Shown here: one piece after another, positions 18,420 through 25,419 of the stretch
Position numbering within the stretch: the first letter of the stretch is position 1
Layout: the number at the start of each line of letters is the position of its first letter
NCBI GenBank assembly: GCA_964200075.2
Contig: CAXNAA020000167.1
Span: 1 to 25,419 of the forward strand
Origin: Sphacelaria rigidula
Lineage: Eukaryota > Phaeophyceae > Sphacelariales
Direction of reading: 5' to 3'
DNA: 25,419 bases
Notes under the pieces: generated by a model
The model's input: only the letters and a program-made list of their open reading frames with translations
Told to the model about the DNA's origin: nothing
Databases searched by the model: none
Translations under genes and position numbers: made by a program

Positions 18420-19250
18420 AAGTTCGAATTGTTAGGGACCCTCTATCTCATCTCACAAACAGCTTATGGGATGCGTGAGAGGATGCCGCGATCAGCATTC
18501 CAATGGGCTAGGGATATCGCGAATTAATTCGAAAACTGGAATGTTCCGACCCATATTCTTGTGTGTTGTAGCTCCTAATTTTGGGAGCCCCTGAATGACA
18601 ACGATGTGGGCCAAAACGTGCAACCCCTTCCGCAGCATGACTCCTCATGTGAGCATCAGGCGGCGGCAGTCCCCTTCTCCATCGTTATAGTTTGACATTC
18701 CGGCGACTGCAATACTATGAGGGGCGTAAGAACAGCCGGCGCCTTTTTTTAGAACAAAGCGATTGAGTCCATGTAGCCTTACGCACGAACAAAGCTCCCT
18801 GCGGCGAGCGTGGACGTGCATATGTTGTCTAGCAGGATGCTCAACAAGCGAGCTTACAAGTAAGACGCACGATACAGCATGATGCAGTCTATCGGCTACC
18901 GCCAATGAAGTACAGGTTGGGGGTTTTCCTTAGTCATTCTAATCCAAGTATAGTTTCCCGTGTCGCAAGCAACAGCTTGCTCACGTCCTTTCTCCGTGTA
19001 ACACACCATGAGTTCCTGTAGGAGCTCGCGAAAAGAACATCGACGCTTCACTGACGACGACTACAACGTACCGCGGCGTGCGATCTCCTAATCTTTGTGT
19101 GCCTCTGACGTTGTGTAAGACTACCGGGGAAAGAGAAACTGGGAACAACCGGAAACGAAAGTGAGAAAGGGGCTCGTGATTTTTTCAACAGAAAACACTC
19201 GTAGATTTTTGCAGAATTTCTTGGTATGGTGTTCATGTACAATCTTCGCC
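18420..19250 (-). other. Probable intron (19306-18345)
   Basis: No coding-like block on either strand. The minus frames at 18905-18645 and 19311-19048 show no motif. In the gene model this is the intron between the exons ending at 19307 and starting at 18344. Confidence 0.45.
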
Positions 19251-19306
19251 GTTCGTTGTGTTCCGAGTCTTTTCCAACAGTTTCTAATATCTTGGAACGC
19301 ACGTAC

Positions 19307-19493
19307 CTCACTCGAGGAGAAATTCGCGGTACCTACGGACGTGATTGACAAGCCACGTCGGTCTAGGGGCAGAGCGCCAGCCTCTTCACTAGCGCCATCA
19401 GTCCCCATCGGTGCTCTCCCGGTCGGTTCGAAGGCAGTCGACTGACCACCGGCCCTTATGCGTATCAAGCCTTCTTCGATCGAAACGCGGCTG
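19307..19493 (-). CDS. Beta-repeat exon
   Basis: Donor 'TCGAGTGAG|gtacgt' is near consensus. The acceptor lies in a short 'gcagcag' run, where any of three sites gives the same frame. Phase 2 in (matching the donor at 19844) and phase 0 out. The peptide 'RVSIEEGLIRIRAGG' followed by 'RRGLSITSVGTANF' has the alternating V-x-I / I-x-I pattern of the other repeat exons. Confidence 0.6.
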
Positions 19494-19843
19494 CTGCTCG
19501 CGGTTTTGGCCGAGGCAGGCTTCCGCTTTCTTTTGTTTGTGGTTACCCGGGGGGGTTACCACAGTCAGCGCGAGGAGAGTTACGTTGCAGCGGGGACCAG
19601 GCATCAAGGGAGGAAAGGAGGCATGGGTACCTTGAAGGCTCGACGACAAGCCCAACGGCGAGGTCCGTTGAGGGTCAAGACACCAGAGTGTAGTTTGCAG
19701 CATGCCCCGTGCAAACGAACTGCTGTGCCATATGGGGTAGACAGCAGTAAGACCAGGACTAGACAAAAAACAAGCACGCGCTGGCACAACCCACGCAATT
19801 GCCGTCCGCGGCCCCTCGCTACTGTACATATTTTGTCTCTCAC

Positions 19844-20088
19844 CCATCCGATGTCTTCCCCGCCTGAAACAGGACGAAGCGATCCGCTCGTCCCGTTAAC
19901 GACGGCCCATTCGACCAAAACCCGCTGCCGTCAAGTCCATTTCCACTTCCCGGGATGCTCCCATGTTTCCCGCTTTTGGAACCCAGCACCGCCGCGTCCG
20001 ATCCGTGAGATATGGCTAGTTCCGGGGTGTCCAGGACGACGCGAGATCCAGCGCGGATCGAAACTGACTGCGATGAGGGTGCTACGAC
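19844..20088 (-). CDS. Beta-repeat exon
   Basis: The acceptor is 'cgatatcaaacaag|GTC' and the donor 'GGATGG|gtgaga', phase 0 in and 2 out. The peptide opens with 'SVSIRAGSRVVLDTPELAI', the same repeat shape as the neighbouring exons, followed by a glycine/serine-rich loop. An overlapping minus frame downstream (19918-19604) has a hydrophobic run, but it crosses the donor and I reject it as coding. Confidence 0.6.
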
Positions 20089-20189
20089 CTTGTTTGATAT
20101 CGGACGTCAATGAAAACAAAACCCGGGAAGTTACATGGATTCACTCAAATAATCGATGGGCTGTCGTCCATTCCGATTATTCCCTTAAC

Positions 20190-20473
20190 CTAATGATCTG
20201 AGCCGTGTATCCGACATTCTGACCTCGACGCCTGATCCGTTCAACTCCACCCGCGATCCATCCTCGCCATCTAGCGGTGTCGCCGACTTTGGGCTTGTCG
20301 TTCCACTCCCTTCGGTTTTTGTTGCTCTCTCCGTCACTTGGAGAAGAACTTTGCGGGACCCTCTGACGCTGGCGGAAGTTCCCTCCGAAATCACGCCATC
20401 GGACATTACCTTTTGCGGTGATACGCGTGGGATGAAATTCAGGTTTAGATCATCTTGGATATCCACCAAAACT
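20190..20473 (-). CDS. Beta-repeat exon
   Basis: The acceptor is in 'cgacgtaaag|A'. The donor is either 'TTAG|gttaag' (20190) or 'GTCGAG|gtcaga' (20224); the second gives phase 0 and fits the following exon. The peptide contains 'VLVDIQDDLNLNF', 'SDGVISEGTSASVRGS' and 'SRVELNGSGVEVRMSD', strongly alternating beta-strand sequence. The join to the previous exon would need a weak phase-2 donor at about 20757. Confidence 0.5.
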
Positions 20474-20769
20474 CTTTACGTCGCGATAAAACATGGGGAG
20501 GTGCATTACAGGCTGGTTTTGCATCAGTTTTGCCGAGTTTGTTCTGGTAGAACGCAACAGCGTAACCTACGCGCTCTGGCAAAGTTATTGAAACGCAGTG
20601 AGCTCCCCAAATATCATTGCGGAGGCTCCAAGGCTGCATTGAAGCTGTCTCCCCTGGGAGCCAGACCTCTCTTAGACACGCATTTACACATTGGAAACGA
20701 CTGGAAGACCATAGCACGAGATAACACGGAAAAATTAGGTTTGTCTCAGTATGACGCATTAGAAATCAC

Positions 20770-21300
20770 CTCTATCCGTCCCCCGGTCATTGTTTCGCTG
20801 TGCCGTTGCCGCGCCTCCTCCGTATGCCCTAGCTGCGTGGTAGTTCCCCCCACCCCGCCAGCAGCGATTGTGACCCCGGCCGGTGATGTCCCAAATATTT
20901 CGACCACGTCGGCATCGGCCGAGAGCCTACCCCGATCGCCCTGGGCACACACTTTTGCCGAGGTTCTCCCATGTTCATGATGTTTCGAGGAATATTTTCC
21001 CTCTCGACCACTATCCCCATCACAACGCCCCGAAAGCGTAATCATCGCCCCCGGAGTCTCAAATTCAAGCGACTTGGGTGCGTCCATTCCGATGATGCCA
21101 TCATCCAATCTTACAACACTATCTTCACTTGGTGGTCTCCGGCCCGGTGATGGGGGCTGGCGTACGGGAGAATCTCGGTCCGGCGGTAATGTTGCATGTA
21201 TTGGTGTGGAAGATGACCGCAGAACCAGAACGGTGGTTGCCAACGAAATTCCCTCGTGAGAAAGACGGACCAGGGAAGAGTCATTGGCACGAAGGCGTAC
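20770..21300 (-). CDS. Long beta-repeat exon (177 codons)
   Basis: The acceptor has a pyrimidine-rich tract ending 'cccctctgtag|GTA'. The donor 'ATAGAG|gtgatt' is modest. Phase 0 at both ends. It holds several repeats: 'VRLRANDSSLVRLSHEGI', 'GAMITLSGRCDGDSG' and 'DVVEIFGTSPAGVTIAAGG', with a proline/arginine-rich linker after the first. The first repeat is clearly related to 'NVRLHSNNGTSSLLVS' of the preceding exon. The strand-turn-strand pattern suggests a beta-helix or beta-prism shaft, probably extracellular; no catalytic residues are visible. Confidence 0.6.
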
Positions 21301-21309
21301 CTACAGAGG

Positions 21310-21790
21310 GGATTGGCACGGGTAAGGGGAGTTTTAGGAACTTGTTGGCATACGAAGAAACCTTGTTGTCACGGAGACATGGAAAAGAAGCTAGTCGCGT
21401 CGTGCTATACGATCTACAAACGGGATGGATAGGATAGCAGTATAGGAACGAGGCACAACCTGGGGTTTTGCCCACTTGCACATAGACCGCAATCGTCACC
21501 ACCCTGTCAGAGGGCAGGGGTTCTTGAAGATTAGCAAAGGCAAAATGGTTAAAGAGCAGGCACTCAGAGCTTGTCGGGAAGAGGTACTTTGGGCGGGTGT
21601 CCAAGTACAAAGTACCGCAAGCACATCTCGACTCCCCCATGAAAAACCGAACATCAACAGGTGAATCGGCGCGACAATGGATTCATCAACACACCTGTGC
21701 ACGATGTACACCCCCTCGTTAATCAACCTTATTGCAGTACGACCTTCCACAACCTCGACAAAGGTCTCCGTATACTGTTACATCGACGAC
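21310..21790 (-). other. Probable intron (21797-21301)
   Basis: A 497-bp stretch between two phase-0 exons. Frames across it carry no repeat motif. An acceptor-like 'cctgccctctgacag' at about 21515 precedes a short block that could be an alternative exon. Confidence 0.45.
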
Positions 21791-21797
21791 AATGTAC

Positions 21798-22154
21798 CTC
21801 ATCCGCTATATCCAACGAAGCACCAGAGGAACTGCCGAGGGTCGCAAGTTCGCTTGTGAGCGTTATAAAACCACCGCTACTGGAACCATCGGGGCCTTCA
21901 GAACCACGTGGTTCACCCCCCTTCGCTTCTCCGCCACGCGAAGGATAAGCTTCTGTCGACGATGTTTGCGATGAGGTAGTCATACCCCGCGCCCGAGATC
22001 CACGAAGTGTTACCGTTTCAGCTGTGGCCAGAATATTGTTGATACTAACAAGGAGGGAAGAGGTTCCGTTGTTGGAATGGAGACGGACGTTCCCAGTGTG
22101 TGATGACAAAGATGCTCCTGTAGCTCCCGAAATTTCGACGAAATCCGTTAACGC
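21798..22154 (-). CDS. Beta-repeat exon (119 codons)
   Basis: Acceptor 'catctctttttgacag|GCG' and donor 'GATGAG|gtacat', both in phase 0. The peptide shows 'FVEISGATGASLSSHTG', 'NVRLHSNNGTSSLLVS', 'AETVTLRGS', a glycine/glutamate-rich linker, then 'GGFITLTSELATLGSSSG' and 'ASLDIAD'. This is the clearest example of the repeat style. It joins the exon ending at 22376 in phase through a 221-bp intron. No ATG is needed; the open frame extends over both splice sites. Confidence 0.65.
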
Positions 22155-22375
22155 CTGTCAAAAAGAGATGGCGTACCCAGCGTATCCAGCATCGCGAAGC
22201 ACGACAGCAGTTGAGATATAGTACTAAGGCGAATGAACGTTTGATACCAAGGAAGGGCACTGGAACAAGGTAAAGATGGACCCATTTCCGTGCAGCCGTT
22301 GCGACCGTATACACGTACCATGTACTGATTCACTCCGTTCTCGCCATCCGCAAACGGCGTGAAGCACGCACCCAC

Positions 22376-22782
22376 CTTGACTCCTACTGCCCCGCCGCTA
22401 ATATTCACCGATCGCTCATCTCCACTGATAGTTCCCCCGTGAATGACCTCTCGAACAGGGCGCGGGGTTCCGACAACAGCCAGACTGAAGAAGCTTCGGG
22501 CGCTAAGATTCACAGTCGTCATCTCATGTACGTTCAACCCGTCCGCACCGACCCTCATCATAGCCGTACGTGAATGATCGTCGTGGTGAACCCTTCGAGC
22601 TTGGTGTGTCCCTCCTTCGTGGATATCACCGTGCTCCACGCTATCGAGAAGCGATGAACTGTTCGATGCGCTCATCGTCCAGTACAACTGATCGGAGTGG
22701 AGTGCTATTGTCCCATTGGGTCCCGTTGCGTCAATTCGCACTTTCCCGCCGTTTGCTTTGCGACCAGCTGTTATCTGCACAT
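22376..22782 (-). CDS. Beta-repeat exon (about 135 codons)
   Basis: Acceptor 'gaaccattttacag|AT' (phase 1) and donor 'GTCAAG|gtgggt' (phase 0). Repeats: 'DVQITAGRKANGG', 'KVRIDATGPNGTIALHSD', later 'HEMTTVNLSARSFFSLAV' and 'SVNISGGAVGVK'. The third quarter is histidine/aspartate rich. The open frame runs from 22846 to 22148, but the residues outside the splice sites lose the pattern. Confidence 0.65.
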
Positions 22783-22876
22783 CTGTAAAATGGTTCATGC
22801 ACGGAGAATTGTTGAGAACCATCTGAACTTTTCCGAAAAGCGGCAAAATATTCCGGCATTACACGTTGCTATGTAC

Positions 22877-22938
22877 CGTTTGCCGCGGTTCCCAGTAAGT
22901 TCACGCACGAGCTGTGTCTCGGTCGGCAAGCCTGTGCT
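22877..22938 (-). CDS. Short upstream exon
   Basis: A 62-bp block with an excellent acceptor 'ggattggttttttcag|A' and donor 'AAACG|gtacat'. The phase-1 exit supplies the G that completes the first codon of the next exon, giving aspartate before 'VQITAG'. The peptide itself ('SSCVNLLGTAAN') has no diagnostic feature. The real N-terminus of the protein must lie further upstream. Confidence 0.4.
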
Positions 22939-23318
22939 CTGAAAAAACCAATCCTCTGTTTAAAAGCTAATCATACTGTCCCTTTGCCCTTCCCTCCTTC
23001 GCGCCGGCGTCACTTTTTCACATGCCGTGGTTACTTCTCTCCTCCTCAGCCCCCGCCTTCTTGACTTCCATGTGCAAAATCTGAACAAAATCAACTCGTG
23101 GAACTGTACAACGTACCTCCTCTGCTCATAAGGAAGGTTGGGTATAATTGCACGGGCCCTTAACACTGTCCGATGCATCAGGCGACAATGTTTTCGAAAT
23201 CTTCGGCATTCCTCGCGTCGACACCTCTGTTTCTCGTTTTTGGTTTCAGGCACTAATTACGTGAGCGAACGGCCGGGAAAGAAAACTCAGTCTCCTCGAA
23301 AATAGTCGCTCCTTGTCT

Positions 23319-23615
23319 CTATTCCGGCAGGGGGTGACATGAAAAACACGTCGGAACTAACAATATATATATATATATATATATATATTCGCCCTCGCCG
23401 CCGCTGGAACTTGATGCTAGGTAGTCCCGGGCCCTAGTGAAGGCCTCATCATCGTATTTCACGACCCTTTTCAACACTTGCGCCATCTGCCGCGCCGCAA
23501 CCCTGGTTTGCTCCGCACCAGAGTTGTTATCGCCTAGCTTACGGAATGTTTGGTTGTAAACCCTGAAAAGGCTTTGGCGAACCCTTTCTAATGTGTTCTT
23601 GTCGCACTCTTTGTA
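23319..23615 (-). CDS. Helical coding block without ATG, unrecognised
   Basis: An open frame of 98 codons between TAG 23616-23618 and TAG 23319-23321. The central part is strikingly protein-like ('LERVRQSLFRVYNQTFRKLG', 'RVAARQMAQVLKRVVKYDDE', 'FTRARDYLASSSSGGEGE'), an amphipathic, Arg/Lys/Gln-rich helical sequence. A good acceptor 'aaagccttttcag|G' lies inside it (about 23563) and a donor 'att|gttagt' near 23360, so the real exon may be 23562 to about 23361. The frame then runs into a TA microsatellite read as Tyr-Ile. It could be an N-terminal exon of the split gene or a separate gene. I do not recognise the family. Confidence 0.45.
   Translation of the reverse strand, partial: YKECDKNTLERVRQSLFRVYNQTFRKLGDNNSGAEQTRVAARQMAQVLKRVVKYDDEAFTRARDYLASSSSGGEGEYIYIYIYILLVPTCFSCHPLPE
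23362..23388. repeat. (TA)n microsatellite
   Basis: Thirteen TA dinucleotides in a row on both strands. It lies at the end of the helical coding block. Confidence 0.95.
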
Positions 23616-23639
23616 CTACTTGAAGTTAGTCTTCATTAA

Positions 23640-24230
23640 CTCTGCATATCGAACTGGCTTTCAACCCCGATACACTTCACTTGAGATATGCAAACCAGTC
23701 GAAGTCGTGAAGGTTCAATCCAGGCAACGGGGACGGTCACGTCACAAACTCTACCATCCAACCCCACCGCATCGGCGCATCGGCGTATCGGCGCAAAGTA
23801 ATGAATTTCGGGACTGTTCTTCCCCGCGTGAGGGCTCGCGCTGTCTTGCTGCACTACTGCTATTACTACTCGCTTCGAACGGTGCCACAATATCCTGGCA
23901 TTGATTGGAGAAGAAGGTTCGTCGAGGTACTAAACCTCGCACCGGTCGGCGCCGATGGTGCAATCGACCTCCTGCTCTTTCTCCCTCTTCCTTATCTTCG
24001 ACGATCGCGCCTGTTTTCAGGACATAAATGCGTCAGACACCGATCTTTCCGTCGAAGTCGCTGCTCGGGTCCGGCCGAGCGTTTGACAGGATCATCAGAA
24101 TCTTTGGAGAATAGATTTTGTGCTGTACACGGGGAGACCCGGGATAACTTTACCCGGGAAGATCTCACACGTGAAGAAAAAACTCAACTCACCTTAACTC
24201 GAGTTATCTCATTTTCGTACAATTCAGTAG
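23640..24230. other. No gene recognised
   Basis: The plus frame 23801-24250 (149 codons) and several minus frames show no motif. On minus, an acceptor-like 'cttctccaatcaatgccag' at about 23905 is followed by a Ser/Glu-rich block ('DIVAPFEASSNSSSAARQ') that could be another exon, but no donor is evident. Confidence 0.35.
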
Positions 24231-24235
24231 TGCCT

Positions 24236-24715
24236 ATCACCACCGGATGAGTTATACGGTAGACCCCATACCTACCTATTTCCATTGGATGAGTTCGACG
24301 GTACACCTTGGCGTATGAATCATGCGGTACAACTCAGCGGGACCTTTTCCACTGGATGGGTTAACGGTATAACTGAGCACTACCTATTTCCTCTGGCTGA
24401 AGTATGCCGTGCAACCCGGCGGTATCTATTTCCGCTGGCTGAGCTATATGATGTAACGAAGCGATACCTGTCCCACTAGTTGAGGGTTGTACGGTGTAAC
24501 TTAGCGGTACCTTTTCCTACCGGATGGGGTATGTGGTATAACTCAGTGGTATCTATTTTCCATGGCTGAATTATACGGTATCAGTAAGCGGTACATATTT
24601 CAAATGGCTGCATTATACGGTGTGAATCAGTGGTTCCTATTTCCACCGGCTGGGTCATGCGGCAAAGCTTAGTGGTCTCTATTTCCATTGGATTTGTTAT
24701 ACCGTATACCAGGGT
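24236..24715 (+). repeat. Minisatellite, ~42-bp unit, about 11 copies
   Basis: A core like 'tatttccactggctgagtta' plus 'tacggtataactcagcggta' recurs. The 'tgg(a/c)tg' word is near 24243, 24285, 24352, 24393, 24435, 24476, 24519, 24562, 24604, 24647 and 24688, a period of 41-43 bp with one copy rearranged around 24300-24350. Copies are about 70-80% alike by eye. Confidence 0.85.
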
Positions 24716-24718
24716 TGT

Positions 24719-24805
24719 GAACTGGCTGCCACTTTAACTGGTCAGTTACCGTTAACTGGTACAACTGGTTAACTGACCGGTTTCGTAACCAGTTGAACCA
24801 GTTGT
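24719..24805. repeat. AACTGG/CCAGTT palindrome cluster
   Basis: At least seven copies of AACTGG or its complement in 87 bp, including 'gttaactggtacaactggtt' and 'cggtttcgtaaccagttg'. The copies are in both orientations and could fold into nested hairpins. It directly abuts the 42-bp minisatellite. Confidence 0.7.
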
Positions 24806-24849
24806 TTCATCCGACATATGTGTCCTACTCCAAAGCGTTCTGTGTAAAC

Positions 24850-25419
24850 ATGTGTCATATTCATATCAATATGTCCGAAGTACTGTCTTACTACAATTAC
24901 CCTGGGGATGCTGTTGCAGAGGCGACGACATGACCGCACAGCGCATTTACCTAGACCTAGACACGAATATCGCAAACAATGTTTTCTCATATGAGAAGCA
25001 GGGCAAGCAGCAACAGCAGGAGCAAAAGAAGCAAGAACGAGATGTCGGAGATGGAGGAGCCCACAACTTCAGGCAGCGGTGCTCTTCCTGTCCATCAGTT
25101 GTGAACTGATGAAGTCACACTGGAAAATGCTACCAAGCTGTCGTGCTACTACTAGTTCCTGGCGCTTGGGTAGTACACGCGGACGGCTTTGTATGCTGCA
25201 CTACTGTCTCACCGATTCGTTTTTTTATTCACGTCGCAAATTCAGTGACAGTTCTTTCTTCCCATGCTTGTATGTTTTTGTGCTCTGATTACGTGCTCGA
25301 ATTGCTGGTGCTGGGCAGCTAGAATTTACCGCCATTTTGAAGAGATGTGAAGCCAAATGGCGTAATTTTCTTGCCTGCGGCGGCGCCTCCGGCGGGCCCC
25401 CCTCACCATCCGGGGGGGG
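24850..25419. other. Right edge, no gene recognised
   Basis: A plus frame from 24930 includes a Gln/Lys-rich run ('GKQQQQEQKKQERD') but no domain and no reliable boundaries. The last 45 bp are very GC-rich and end in a run of eight G, which looks like a contig end or the start of another repeat. Confidence 0.4.

Larger units (their letters stand above)
1381..22938 (-). other. Candidate giant split gene: beta-repeat / GIG / S74-chaperone / coiled-coil protein
   Basis: This is the overall model tying together the minus-strand exons listed separately. Order 5' to 3': short exon 22938-22877; valine/glycine beta-repeat exons 22782-19307; GIG-type modules 18344-16885; further beta exons 16358 to about 15967; a possible exon near 11.0 kb; a second GIG-like exon 4915-4737; a S74 intramolecular-chaperone exon 3907-3725; coiled-coil exons 2597-1381. 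Phases agree at 22877/22782 (1), 22376/22154 (0), 21798/21300 (0), ~19844/19493 (2), 19307/18344 (0), 18095/17870 (1), ~17608/17084 (0), 16885/16358 (2), 16204/~16151 (1), 4737/4642 (0), and both coil junctions (0). LINE and chromovirus would lie in introns. The alternative is two tandem members of one family (about 23-16 kb and 5-1.4 kb). The true start and stop codons are not identified. Confidence 0.5.

Noticed and set aside
19604-19918. Minus frame with hydrophobic stretch that could be a membrane segment
   Set aside because: It runs through the strong donor at 19844, and its hydrophobic part is the pyrimidine-rich intron. The flanking exons join in phase without it.
25375-25419. GC-rich end as a rRNA or telomere fragment
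   Set aside because: No telomere repeat or rRNA motif; only a GC-rich stretch ending in a G run.

Overview
This is eukaryotic nuclear DNA. It has no dense ORFs, short coding blocks bounded by GT-AG splice signals, large microsatellites and minisatellites, a chromodomain Ty3/gypsy-type element and a LINE. Intron richness, roughly 50% GC and the type of LINE and surface protein suggest a multicellular stramenopile, with a brown alga (Ectocarpales-like) as best guess. That assignment is inference; no marker gene is present.

The main content is on the minus strand. About 20 cryptic exons, most too short or without ATG to show up as ordinary ORFs, run from about 22.9 kb down to 1.4 kb. The upstream block (22.9-16.0 kb) encodes valine/glycine-rich beta-strand repeats ending in two 'GVGIG / GxxTxxxPAATLHV' modules like those of phage tail fibres. 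The downstream block (4.9-1.4 kb) encodes another GIG-like module, then a 61-residue exon that reads as the start of a Peptidase S74 / endosialidase intramolecular-chaperone domain, then three coiled-coil exons. The order (beta-repeats, GIG, S74, coiled coil) is that of a tail-spike or surface-fibre protein. Splice phases agree at most successive junctions, so I propose one giant split gene or two tandem family members.

Transposons sit between the exon blocks. A decayed LINE (about 9.1-5.06 kb, minus) has a short ORF1 with two PABP-binding (PAM2-like) motifs and an ORF2 with endonuclease and reverse transcriptase carrying nonsense codons, frameshifts and a YADD-to-SAND change. A degraded chromovirus (15.18 to about 12.4 kb, minus) keeps integrase, a chromodomain-like tail, a polypurine tract and parts of both LTRs. 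Its 3' LTR ends next to a tRNA-like sequence at 12.3-12.4 kb, which is followed by about 590 bp of compound trinucleotide microsatellite.

The rest is repeats: a ~62-bp minisatellite (0.23-0.88 kb), a degenerate GGTAC-rich satellite (9.6-10.6 kb), a ~42-bp minisatellite (24.2-24.7 kb) with an adjacent AACTGG palindrome cluster, and a TA run at 23.36 kb. I could not support any plus-strand gene.
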